Part shown: one piece after another, positions 18,623 to 28,117 of the stretch
Numbering within the stretch: the stretch's first letter is position 1
Layout of the letters: every line of letters starts with the position of its first letter
DNA from: an uncultured Pelagibacteraceae bacterium
GTDB lineage: Bacteria; Pseudomonadota; Alphaproteobacteria; Pelagibacterales; Pelagibacteraceae
Direction: 5' to 3'
Assembly: GCA_902597865.1 (NCBI GenBank)
Contig: CACJZL010000002.1
Location: forward strand, 1 to 64,000
DNA length: 64,000 nt
Notes under the pieces: generated by a model
Told to the model about the DNA's origin: nothing
Database searches by the model: none
The model's input: the letters and a program-made list of their open reading frames with translations, nothing else
Position numbers and translations under genes: made by a program

Positions 18623-20068
18623 CTATATCTTTTGATCGTATTCACCTATTTTTCCAGTTTTTTGAAGTAGATCATCAATAAATCTAAAGATATCGGTTTT
18701 TATTTTATCTGATACCGGACTTTCTGTAACAACAACAAGTGATGGTTTGTTTGAAGATGCTCTTACAAGACCCCAAGATCCATCAGCGAGAGTAAATCTC
18801 ACACCATTGACTGTAAGTATGTCAGTTATTTCCTGATTACATATTTTTTGTTTATCAGTCTGAAGTTTTTTTATATTAGAGATAATTTCGTCTATAACTT
18901 TATATTTTTCTTCATCTTTACAAAATGGTCCCATAGTTGGGCTTTGAAAAGTTTTTGGCAAATCACTTATTAAAACATCCATTTTTTTATTTTGATTATC
19001 AATTAAATGACAAATTTGAATTGCGGAATTAATTCCATCGTCAAAGCCAAATCCCAAGGGTTTATTAAAAAAAAAGTGGCCACTTTTTTCAAATCCAGCA
19101 ATAGCATTATCTTCTTTTACTTTTCTCTTAATATACGAATGTCCCGTTTTCCAATACAGAGTTTTACAATTATTTTTCTTTAAAATTTCATCTTTGTTAA
19201 ACAATCCTGTAGATTTTACATCTACAATAAATTTATTATTTGGATGCAACTCTGAAATATTTCTAGCAATTAACAAACCAATTTTGTCTGCAAATATTTC
19301 ATTCCCCTTATTATCAATAACTCCAACCCTATCTCCATCACCATCAAAACCAAAACCTGCATCTGCGTTATTTTCTTTTACACATTTTGAAATTTCATGT
19401 AACATTTTCATATCTTCTGGATTTGGGTTATATCTAGGGAAACTATAGTCTAAGTTACAATCAAGCTCTATTACTTCACACCCAATATTTCTAAGAATTT
19501 CAGGTGCGAATATTCCAGCAGTGCCATTACCGCATGCAGCTACAACTTTTAACTTTTTCTTAATTTTATTTTTTGATAACTCATCAATATATACTTTATT
19601 AAAATCTTCTACTTTTTCGTATTTGCCCGAACCCTGTTTAAACGTTTCATTCATTACTATAGATTTGAGCTCTGACATTTCTTCTTTGCAATGAGTTAGA
19701 CCTTTTTCAATTCCCATCTTTATTCCTGTCCAACCATTTTCATTGTGGCTTGCTGTAATCATTGCAACAGCATTTGATTTTATTTTAAATTGAGAAAAAT
19801 AAACTGTGGGTGATAAACATAAACCTATATCTTTTACATTACAGCCAGTTGATAATAGTCCTTTTATAAAATTATTTTTAACTTCTTCGCTATAAGATCT
19901 GTAATCATTTCCTACAATTACAATAGGATTCTTTTCAGAGTTAATAACCTGTGTTCCGAATCCTTTTCCTACGGCCTCGATTCCCTTCGAGTTGATGCTT
20001 TTTGGGTATAACCACCTAGCGTCATATTCTCTAAATCCCAACGGGTCGATTTTTTTTTCCACTTCCAT
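18623..20068 (-). CDS. phosphomannomutase/phosphoglucomutase
   Basis: FREYDARWLYPKSIN; VAMITASHNENGWTGIKMG; FGFDGDGDRVGVID; start MEVEKKIDPLGFREYD (20068) preferred over the listed 20182. Confidence 0.9.
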   Translation of the reverse strand: MEVEKKIDPLGFREYDARWLYPKSINSKGIEAVGKGFGTQVINSEKNPIVIVGNDYRSYSEEVKNNFIKGLLSTGCNVKDIGLCLSPTVYFSQFKIKSNAVAMITASHNENGWTGIKMGIEKGLTHCKEEMSELKSIVMNETFKQGSGKYEKVEDFNKVYIDELSKNKIKKKLKVVAACGNGTAGIFAPEILRNIGCEVIELDCNLDYSFPRYNPNPEDMKMLHEISKCVKENNADAGFGFDGDGDRVGVIDNKGNEIFADKIGLLIARNISELHPNNKFIVDVKSTGLFNKDEILKKNNCKTLYWKTGHSYIKRKVKEDNAIAGFEKSGHFFFNKPLGFGFDDGINSAIQICHLIDNQNKKMDVLISDLPKTFQSPTMGPFCKDEEKYKVIDEIISNIKKLQTDKQKICNQEITDILTVNGVRFTLADGSWGLVRASSNKPSLVVVTESPVSDKIKTDIFRFIDDLLQKTGKIGEYDQKI

Positions 20069-20147
20069 GTTGATATATGTACATTTTTTTGATTTTTTTA
20101 TTGAACTATTTTTTTTATGTTCTATAAATGTTCTGTTGATTTTTAAT

Positions 20148-20210
20148 TTATATAGTGTATTTAAGAAATCTGCACACAACATATAGTTGTTTTACTAATA
20201 AATAGTGTTA
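20148..20210 (+). promoter_or_regulatory. putative NrdR-box-like repeat cluster upstream of nrdAB
   Basis: TTTATATAGTGT (GTGT ends 20158), inverted repeat ACAAC-ATATA-GTTGT (20176-20190), and AATAGTGTT (20201-20209); first two are 32 nt apart. Confidence 0.35.
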
Positions 20211-20223
20211 AAAAGGGAGTATA

Positions 20224-22161
20224 ATGAACAAAGTCTTGTCTCAGGCAATAAAGAAAGCTGTCTCTGAATTTAAACCTCAGGTTGATCAGAAGACTAAGAC
20301 CAAAGGTCCAGATTTATTCTCATTAAACAACAACACAGAACTCTTTCAAAATTCCAGAGGTATCACAATAAAGATTGATAGAAGTAGAGATGAAAATCTA
20401 ACAGATTTCGGAAAAGCAACACTTAGCGACAGATATTTAGGTGAAAATGAATCTTTTCAAGACTTGTTTGCAAGAGTAGCAAGTCACTATGCAGATGATA
20501 ATTTACACGCACAAAGACTATACAACTATATAAGTAATCTTTGGTTCATGCCTGCAACACCAGTGCTGTCTAATGGGGGAACTACAAGAGGTTTACCAAT
20601 ATCATGTTTCTTAAATGAAGCAAGTGATAGTTTAAATGGTATCTTGGGTCTTTGGAGTGAGAATGTTTGGTTAGCTGCTAGAGGTGGTGGTATTGGAAGC
20701 TATTGGGGCAATCTAAGATCTATTGGTGAAAAAATTGGAAGGGTTGGAAAAACTTCTGGAATAATTCCTTTTATAAAAGTTATGGACTCTTTAACGATGG
20801 CAATCAGCCAAGGTTCGTTAAGAAGAGGATCTGCTGCATGTTATTTACCAATTGACCATCCAGAGATTGAAGAATTTATTGAAATGAGAAGACCTACTGG
20901 TGGAGATCCAAATAGAAAAGCTCTCAACTTACACCACGGTGTTCTTGTTTCAGATGCTTTTATGAGAGCGGTTGAACTTGATGAGCAGTGGGCACTTAAG
21001 AGTCCAAAAAACGGATCTGTTCAATCAACCGTTTCAGCTAGAAATTTATGGATCAGATTATTAACTGCAAGAGTTGAAACTGGTGAGCCGTACATAATTT
21101 TTATTGATACAGTTAATAGACAAATACCACAACATCATAAGTTAGCTGGCTTAACAGTTAAGACTTCTAATTTGTGTAGTGAGATTACTCTTCCAACAGG
21201 TATTGATAAAGAAGGTAGAGATAGAACTGCTGTTTGTTGTTTATCTTCATTAAATATTGAGAAATACGATGAGTGGAAAGATGATGAAAATTTTATCGAT
21301 GATGTAATGAGATTTTTAGATAATGTCTTAACTGACTTTATTAACAATGCTCCAGAAGAGTTTAGTGATGCAACATACTCAGCTGCAAAAGAACGAAGTG
21401 TTGGCTTAGGGGTTATGGGGCTTCATTCATACTATCAGAAAAAAATGATACCTCTAGAGTCGGTAATGAGTAAAGTTTGGAACAAAAAGATTTTTGAAAA
21501 TATTCAAAAGAAAGTTGATAAATCCTCAAAAGATTTAGCAGATGAAAGAGGGGCATGTCCTGATGCTGCTGAATATGGTTTTAAAGAAAGATTTTCAAAT
21601 AAAACTGCGATCGCTCCAACTGCTTCAATTTCAATTATTTGTGGTGGAACTTCTCCTGGAGTTGAGCCAATTGCAGCAAATAGCTATACCCACAAAACTC
21701 TTTCAGGGTCTTTCAATGTCAGAAATAAATACTTAAGAAAGTTATTAGAAAAACATGGAAAAGATACAGATGAAACTTGGTCAACAATTACGACTAACCA
21801 AGGCTCTGTATCACATTTAGATTTTTTAACGCAAGAGGAAAAAGATGTTTTTAAAACAGCTTTTGAATTAGATCAAAGATGGCTTGTTGATTTAAGTGCA
21901 GACAGAACTCCGCATATATCACAAGCACAATCTATTAACTTATTTTTACCTGCGGATGTTCATAAAAGGGATCTTCATCAAATTCATTTCCAAGCTTGGA
22001 AAAAAGGTTTGAAGAGTCTTTATTATTGCAGGTCTAAATCAATACAAAGAGCAGAAAATGTTAATGATGCAAAATCAACTGATATTACTGCGAATGTTTA
22101 TAAATCAAAACAACAAAAAAACGACGAAAACAAATACGAGGAGTGTCTATCATGTCAGTAG
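20224..22161 (+). CDS. nrdA: ribonucleoside-diphosphate reductase alpha subunit (class Ia-like)
   Basis: PATPVLSNGGTTRGLPISCFLN; NLCSEITLPTG; GLGVMGLHSYYQKK; C-terminal ECLSCQ redox tail; GGGAG SD. Confidence 0.95.
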   Translation: MNKVLSQAIKKAVSEFKPQVDQKTKTKGPDLFSLNNNTELFQNSRGITIKIDRSRDENLTDFGKATLSDRYLGENESFQDLFARVASHYADDNLHAQRLYNYISNLWFMPATPVLSNGGTTRGLPISCFLNEASDSLNGILGLWSENVWLAARGGGIGSYWGNLRSIGEKIGRVGKTSGIIPFIKVMDSLTMAISQGSLRRGSAACYLPIDHPEIEEFIEMRRPTGGDPNRKALNLHHGVLVSDAFMRAVELDEQWALKSPKNGSVQSTVSARNLWIRLLTARVETGEPYIIFIDTVNRQIPQHHKLAGLTVKTSNLCSEITLPTGIDKEGRDRTAVCCLSSLNIEKYDEWKDDENFIDDVMRFLDNVLTDFINNAPEEFSDATYSAAKERSVGLGVMGLHSYYQKKMIPLESVMSKVWNKKIFENIQKKVDKSSKDLADERGACPDAAEYGFKERFSNKTAIAPTASISIICGGTSPGVEPIAANSYTHKTLSGSFNVRNKYLRKLLEKHGKDTDETWSTITTNQGSVSHLDFLTQEEKDVFKTAFELDQRWLVDLSADRTPHISQAQSINLFLPADVHKRDLHQIHFQAWKKGLKSLYYCRSKSIQRAENVNDAKSTDITANVYKSKQQKNDENKYEECLSCQ

Positions 22162-23162
22162 TAAAAAAAGAGGAAAAAGGAAAAATCATTCAACCAAAAA
22201 AAATGGGGTTATTAGTAGAAAATCCTGTTTATAAACCATTTAGATATCCATGGTGTTACGATGCTTGGTTAACTCAACAAAGAATACATTGGTTACCAGA
22301 AGAGGTGCCATTAGGAGATGATGTTAGAGATTGGCAGAAAAACTTATCAGAACCAGAAAAAAATTTAGTAACACAAATTTTTAGATTTTTTACTCAAGCA
22401 GATGTTGAAGTTAATAACTGTTATTTAAGACACTACACAACAGTGTTTAAACCAACAGAAGTTTTAATGATGATGACAGCTTTTGCTGCAATGGAAACAG
22501 TTCACGTAGCTGCTTACTCACATTTATTAGATACAATAGGAATGCCCGAGTCTGAGTATTCAGCTTTCATGAAGTATAAAGAAATGAAAGATAAGTACGA
22601 TTACATGCAAGGTTTTAATGTTAATTCGAAAGAAGACATTGCAAAAACTGTTGCTGTATTTAGTGCTTTTACAGAAGGATTACAATTATTTGCAAGTTTT
22701 GCAATTTTGCTAAACTTTCCAAGACACAATAAACTTAAGGGCATGGGACAGATAGTTACGTGGTCAGTAAGAGATGAAACTCTTCACTGTAATTCGATGA
22801 TCAGAATTTTCAAAGAGTTTATAAAAGAAAATCCTGAAATCTGGACACCGAAACTTAAAAAAGAAATTTACGATGCATGCAGAACAATTGTAGAGCATGA
22901 GGATGCATTTATAGATTTAGCTTTTGAAATGGGACCAATGAAAGGTCTTACAGCTCAAGAAGTTAAGGACTATATTAGATTTATTGGAAACAGAAGATTG
23001 GTTCAGTTAGGTCTTGAGCCAATTTATGATGTAGAAAAAAATCCACTAACTTGGCTTGATACTATGTTGAATGCGGTTGAGCACATGAACTTCTTTGAAG
23101 GAAGGGCAACAGAGTATTCAAAAGCATCAACACAAGGAAATTGGACAGAAGCCTTTTCGTAA
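22152..23162 (+). CDS. nrdB: ribonucleoside-diphosphate reductase beta subunit
   Basis: RIHWLPEEVPLGDDVRDWQKNLS; AAMETVHVAAYSHLLDTIG; VRDETLHCNSM; ATG at 22152 has a GAGGAG SD (GTG at 22143 alternative). Confidence 0.95.
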   Translation: MSVVKKEEKGKIIQPKKMGLLVENPVYKPFRYPWCYDAWLTQQRIHWLPEEVPLGDDVRDWQKNLSEPEKNLVTQIFRFFTQADVEVNNCYLRHYTTVFKPTEVLMMMTAFAAMETVHVAAYSHLLDTIGMPESEYSAFMKYKEMKDKYDYMQGFNVNSKEDIAKTVAVFSAFTEGLQLFASFAILLNFPRHNKLKGMGQIVTWSVRDETLHCNSMIRIFKEFIKENPEIWTPKLKKEIYDACRTIVEHEDAFIDLAFEMGPMKGLTAQEVKDYIRFIGNRRLVQLGLEPIYDVEKNPLTWLDTMLNAVEHMNFFEGRATEYSKASTQGNWTEAFS

Positions 23163-23184
23163 TCTAAGTAATAATTTAATTAAG

Positions 23185-24309
23185 TTATCTTTGGTTAATT
23201 GGAACAACTTTTCGATAGCTGCTACCTTTGTAGCTAGCTAGTGGTCTTATCAATTTATTTGCTGCATGCTGTTCGAGAATGTGTGCAGACCATCCAGTTA
23301 TTCTAGAGATTACAAAAATTGGCGTAAAGAAGTCCGTATCAAATCCCATTAAATGATAAGTCGGTCCAGTAGGATAATCTACGTTAGGATGAATATTTTT
23401 TCTTTCAATCATTACCTTTTCAACAATGTCATAAATTTTTTCAAACTTCTTATCTTTTTTAACTTTTGCAACTTTAGAAAAGTATTCTCTCATGGTCGGC
23501 ACTCTAGAGTCTCCACTTTTGTAAACCCTATGACCAAAGCCCATTACAACAGCTTTTTGATCTAAAGCGTTATTAATCCAATTTAACGCATTTTCAGGTT
23601 TTTTAATTTTATTCATCATGTGCATAACTTCCTCGTTAGCACCACCATGTAATGGTCCTTTTAAACTTGCAATGGCACCAGTAATTGCACCATGAATATC
23701 TGACAAGCTGCTAGTAATTGTTCTTGCGGTAAATGTAGAAACATTAAAACTATGTTCAGCATATAATATTAAAGAAACATCAAATGCTTTTACAATTTCT
23801 TTTTCAGGAACTTTGCCAAAACACATATAAAAAAAGTTTTCAGAGAAAGACAAATTAGTTTTTGGCTTTATAATTTTTTTTCCTTTTCTAATTCTGTAGA
23901 AGGCAGCTAAAGCGACTGGTGTTTTTGCAAAAATTCTCATTACCTTTCTCAAGTTAGCATCAGGAGAATTATCTTTAGTCTCCTTATCTTCTAATCCCAT
24001 TATACTTACTGCTGTTCTAGCTACATCCATGGGATGAGATTTTTTTGGGAAATTTTTGATACTTTCCATTAATGTTTTTGATAAATTTCGTTCTTTTCTC
24101 TCAAGTTTTTCAAAATTCTTTAACTGTTTTTCAGAGGGCAACTCTCCATTTAAAATAAGATACGCAACTTCTTCAAATTTACATTTTGCACAAAGGTCTT
24201 GTGCGGCATATCCTCTATAAGTAAGAGAATTTATTTCCGGCATCACCTTTGAAACTTCAGTTTCATCAACTACAATTCCAAGTAATCCTTTTTTAATATC
24301 TTCAGTCAT
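23185..24309 (-). CDS. prpC: 2-methylcitrate synthase/citrate synthase family
   Basis: LTYRGYAAQDLCAKCKFEEVAYLILNGELPS; EHSFNVSTFTARTITSSLSDIHGAITGAIASLKGPLHGGANEEVM; GFGHRVYKSGDSR; adjacent to prpB and prpD. Confidence 0.92.
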   Translation of the reverse strand: MTEDIKKGLLGIVVDETEVSKVMPEINSLTYRGYAAQDLCAKCKFEEVAYLILNGELPSEKQLKNFEKLERKERNLSKTLMESIKNFPKKSHPMDVARTAVSIMGLEDKETKDNSPDANLRKVMRIFAKTPVALAAFYRIRKGKKIIKPKTNLSFSENFFYMCFGKVPEKEIVKAFDVSLILYAEHSFNVSTFTARTITSSLSDIHGAITGAIASLKGPLHGGANEEVMHMMNKIKKPENALNWINNALDQKAVVMGFGHRVYKSGDSRVPTMREYFSKVAKVKKDKKFEKIYDIVEKVMIERKNIHPNVDYPTGPTYHLMGFDTDFFTPIFVISRITGWSAHILEQHAANKLIRPLASYKGSSYRKVVPINQR

Positions 24310-25205
24310 TAATCATGTCCATCTGTGCTAAAATTATATATTTTTTTGTCGAGAGCATTGTATTTTTCATAATCTACTAAGTCATACAATCTACTTCTAG
24401 TTTGCATTTTATCAATAAGGTTTTTTTGATGTCCTTCTTCAAAAATTTTCTTCAAACCTTCCTCCACACTTTTCATTGCCAATCTTTGGGTTGTAACGGG
24501 ATAAATAACAATATTATAGCCCAAATTTTCTAACTCTTTATAATCTAAAAGATCCGATTTTCCAAATTCTGTCATGTTTGCAAGTAAATATGAACTTAGA
24601 TTTTTCCTAACTTTTTCAAATTCACGTCTATCCTTTAAAGCCTCAGGAAAAACTATTTCGGCACCTGCGTCGATATATGCTTTACATCTATCAATCATCT
24701 TATCTATTCCCTCTACATTTTTTGCGTCAGATCTAGCAATTATCTTAAAATTTTTATCTTTACGAGCTTTCACACACTCTTCAATTTTTTTTACCATTTT
24801 TTTAGCAGAAATAATTTCTTTGTTATCAAGGTGACCACATCTTTTTCTTTCAACTTGGTCTTCTATATGTACCGCTGTCACACCAAATTTTTCAAAAGTT
24901 TTGATAGTTTTTTTGCAAGACTTAAATCCCGTATCAATATCTACAATTGTAGGTAAGTTTGTTACTCTTGCTATTTGTTTTGATCTATTACTCACATCTT
25001 CAAGTGTTGTAAGGCCTATATCCGGGTAACCAAGATCATTAGACATAACACCACCTGAAACATAAACAGCATCATAGCCAATTTCCTCAATAACTTTAGC
25101 AGTTAAAGGGTTATATGCACCAGGAACCCTTAAAATTTTTCCACTTTTTAATTTATTAATAAAATCTTTTCTTTTTTCTTTTATTTTTTTTTTAATAAAG
25201 TGCAT
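24309..25205 (-). CDS. prpB: 2-methylisocitrate lyase
   Basis: RVPGAYNPLTAKVIEEIGYDAVYVSGG; VDIDTGF; HIEDQVERKRCGHLDNKEI. Confidence 0.93.
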   Translation of the reverse strand: MHFIKKKIKEKRKDFINKLKSGKILRVPGAYNPLTAKVIEEIGYDAVYVSGGVMSNDLGYPDIGLTTLEDVSNRSKQIARVTNLPTIVDIDTGFKSCKKTIKTFEKFGVTAVHIEDQVERKRCGHLDNKEIISAKKMVKKIEECVKARKDKNFKIIARSDAKNVEGIDKMIDRCKAYIDAGAEIVFPEALKDRREFEKVRKNLSSYLLANMTEFGKSDLLDYKELENLGYNIVIYPVTTQRLAMKSVEEGLKKIFEEGHQKNLIDKMQTRSRLYDLVDYEKYNALDKKIYNFSTDGHD

Positions 25206-26707
25206 TAAAAAATACCAATTTTTTTATTTTTTTTAATATTTCTACTATTTATTTCAATATTTAATTTGTGTAACTGATTTGACTTTAACTTTCTTAAGTT
25301 CTGAATATCTCTAAGAAATCTATCTGACTCCTTTTTGGGTATAATATCTTTTGTAAGTGTTAAAAACTTTTTAATATAATTAGCCCTTTTGAATGGCCTC
25401 AAACCATAAGGATGAGCGTCTGCTACACCTTGTTCTTCAACAATTTTTTTATTATTTTTTAATGTGACTATAACTTTAGCTCCAAAAGCTTTATTTTTGG
25501 GATTTGGATCATGATAACGTTTCGTCCATTTTTTATCCTCATGGGTTTTAATAGATCTCCATATTTTAATGGTACTTTTTTTTCTTGCTCTAGATTTGCT
25601 ATATGATTTCACGTGGTGCCAATCAGCATCCTCTAAAGCAACAGCAAATATATACATTATTGAGTGATCTAAAGTTTCTCTACTTGCATTAGGATCCATT
25701 TTTTGTGGATCGTTTGCTCCTGTTCCAATTACATAATGAGTATGATGACTTGTATAAATATCTATTTTTTTAATTTCATTTAGATTGTCAATTTTTCTAT
25801 TTAATTTTTTTGCAAGGTCTATAAGTGCTTGTGCTTGATATTCTGCTGAATATTCTTTTGTATAAGTTTCTAGAATAGCTTTTTTTTCCCTATTTTTTTT
25901 TGGAAGTGGTACTTTATATAATGCTTTTTTTCCATCAAGTATTCTTGCAATCACACTATCTTCACCTTCATAAATCGGACTTGGTGCTCCTTCACCTCTC
26001 ATTGCTCTGTCGACTGCCTCTATACCAAGTTTTCCAGCATGCGCAGGAGCAAAAGCTTTCCAACTAGAAATTTCTCCTTTTCTAGATTGTCTTGTTGAGA
26101 CAGTTACATGCAGTGCTTGCTGAACAGCTTGATAGATGGTTTCCGTTTTTAAATTAAGCATTGTTCCTAAACCAGCTGCAACACTTGGACCTAAATGAGC
26201 GATATGGTCCACTTTATGTTTATGAAGACAGATACCTTTAACAAGATTCACTTGCACCTCATATGCAGTAATTATTCCTTTAATAAGGTTTAAGCCGGAG
26301 ACCTTCTTTTGTTGTGCAACAGCCATTAAGGCAGGAATATTATCTCCTGGATGACTATAATCCGCTGCTAAAAAGGTATCGTGAAAATCTAATTCTCTTA
26401 CTGCAGTTCCATTGGACCATGCAGCCCATTCACAATCAAATTTCTTTTTGGAATTAATTCCAAATAAAGTAGCACCATTACGCCTTGAATGTTTCATTGC
26501 CATTTCTCTTGAGGTAATTACAGCTTTTCTGTTTAACGAAGCGATAGCTACAGATGCATTATCAATCATCCTATTTATCACCATATCAACTGAGTCTTTA
26601 TTTAGTTTAGCATTATCGCTTGCAATTTCTGCAATTTTCCACGCAAGTTGATTTTTTTTACTTAGTTTATCTTTTGATGCGAAAACTTTTACTTTATGTA
26701 TTTTCAA
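25205..26707 (-). CDS. prpD: 2-methylcitrate dehydratase
   Basis: RELDFHDTFLAADYSHPGDNIPALMAVA; SWKAFAPAHAGKLGIEAVDRAMRGEGAPSPIYEGEDS; TTG start as read at 26707. Confidence 0.92.
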   Translation of the reverse strand: MKIHKVKVFASKDKLSKKNQLAWKIAEIASDNAKLNKDSVDMVINRMIDNASVAIASLNRKAVITSREMAMKHSRRNGATLFGINSKKKFDCEWAAWSNGTAVRELDFHDTFLAADYSHPGDNIPALMAVAQQKKVSGLNLIKGIITAYEVQVNLVKGICLHKHKVDHIAHLGPSVAAGLGTMLNLKTETIYQAVQQALHVTVSTRQSRKGEISSWKAFAPAHAGKLGIEAVDRAMRGEGAPSPIYEGEDSVIARILDGKKALYKVPLPKKNREKKAILETYTKEYSAEYQAQALIDLAKKLNRKIDNLNEIKKIDIYTSHHTHYVIGTGANDPQKMDPNASRETLDHSIMYIFAVALEDADWHHVKSYSKSRARKKSTIKIWRSIKTHEDKKWTKRYHDPNPKNKAFGAKVIVTLKNNKKIVEEQGVADAHPYGLRPFKRANYIKKFLTLTKDIIPKKESDRFLRDIQNLRKLKSNQLHKLNIEINSRNIKKNKKIGIF

Positions 26708-26741
26708 TTTGTTCCTTCTTGAGTTTAGTACTTCATTTATT

Positions 26742-27431
26742 TTAAGTATTCAAATATTTTGAAACTATTTTCTCAATACCTTGAAAGTTGGTTACCAAGT
26801 GATCATGAGGTATTTCACTTACTTTTTTATCAGTATATCCGTCCTCGAGCAATATAAATGGTAAGTTTGCAGAATTAGCAGCAGCAGAATCTGTTTCACT
26901 ATCACCAATCATTAAGGTTTTTTTTATATCCCCTTGAAGAATTTCAATTACAGAAGTCAAATGTCTAGGATCTGGTTTGCAATAATCAAAAGTATTACTA
27001 CCAGCAACATATTCAAAATAGTCAAAAATTTTTATTTTTTTTAATAAATCAATTGCTAAATGTTCTTGTTTATTAGTACATACTGCCAGTGAAATACCAT
27101 TTTGTTTTGACCATTTCAAAAATTCTATCACGCCATCAATAATCTTACTTTCATTCACAATATTCTTTCCATAGTAATCTATAAAATCTTTAACCATTTC
27201 ATCTTTTACTTTTTTATTTGATATTTTCCCAAATTCTTTTTTGGCTGTTCCCCATATAGATCTTCCAATTAAAGCACCAGCACCTTTACCAACAAGGTTT
27301 CTAATTTCCTCAGTTGTCTTTGTTTCGTACCCAAACTTTTTCATTACATAATTATGTGCATTCATTAGATCTGGAGCTGTATCTACAATGGTTCCATCCA
27401 AATCGACTAAAACTGTGAATTTTTGACTCAT
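26742..27431 (-). CDS. gph: HAD-family phosphatase, phosphoglycolate phosphatase-like
   Basis: FTVLVDLDGTIVDTAPDLMNAHNYVM; AVCTNKQEHLA; CKPDPRHL; MIGDSETDSAAANSA. Confidence 0.88.
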   Translation of the reverse strand: MSQKFTVLVDLDGTIVDTAPDLMNAHNYVMKKFGYETKTTEEIRNLVGKGAGALIGRSIWGTAKKEFGKISNKKVKDEMVKDFIDYYGKNIVNESKIIDGVIEFLKWSKQNGISLAVCTNKQEHLAIDLLKKIKIFDYFEYVAGSNTFDYCKPDPRHLTSVIEILQGDIKKTLMIGDSETDSAAANSANLPFILLEDGYTDKKVSEIPHDHLVTNFQGIEKIVSKYLNT

Positions 27432-27502
27432 TTTAAAAAAGTATTATTAAGAAATATTTTGTGAATTCTTTATCATAAATACTTATCTATAAGAAAAAAT
27501 CA

Positions 27503-28114
27503 ATGAAACAAACTAATATTCAAAATAAATTTAGAAAAAAATTTTTGAATCAGGGTGTAAAAATGACTGCACCTGAGACTGTTTTTTTTTCAAATGATAC
27601 TAAAATTGGAAAAAATGTAACAATCGAACCATATGTTGTTTTTGGATCGAAAGTAAAAATTAAAAATAATGTGAAGATATTAGCCTTTTCACACCTTGAA
27701 GGTGTAAGTGTTGATAATAATGTTTCAATTGGTCCATACGCACGTTTAAGACCCGGAACTGTTTTGGAAGAAGGTTCAAAAGTCGGCAACTTTGTTGAAA
27801 TTAAAAAATCTCGGTTAAAAAAGAATTCAAAAGCAAATCACCTTACTTATATTGGAGATGCTACAGTAGGTAAAAAATCTAATATTGGTGCGGGTACAAT
27901 TACTTGTAATTACGATGGAGTTAAAAAAAGCAAAACAATAATTGAAGATGGTGCCTTTATAGGATCAAACACATCATTAGTTGCTCCAGTTAAAATTGGA
28001 AAAAAAGCAATTGTTGGTGCTAGCTCTGTAATCACTCAAAATGTCAAAAGTGGTTCTTTAGCGCTTACAAGGTCAAAGCAAACTGAATTAAAAAATTATA
28101 AAAGAAAAAAATAA
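27503..28114 (+). CDS. stand-alone GlmU C-terminal (acetyltransferase, left-handed beta-helix) domain
   Basis: [86 protein letters not shown]; no pyrophosphorylase domain upstream. Confidence 0.9.
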   Translation: MKQTNIQNKFRKKFLNQGVKMTAPETVFFSNDTKIGKNVTIEPYVVFGSKVKIKNNVKILAFSHLEGVSVDNNVSIGPYARLRPGTVLEEGSKVGNFVEIKKSRLKKNSKANHLTYIGDATVGKKSNIGAGTITCNYDGVKKSKTIIEDGAFIGSNTSLVAPVKIGKKAIVGASSVITQNVKSGSLALTRSKQTELKNYKRKK

Positions 28115-28117
28115 ATT

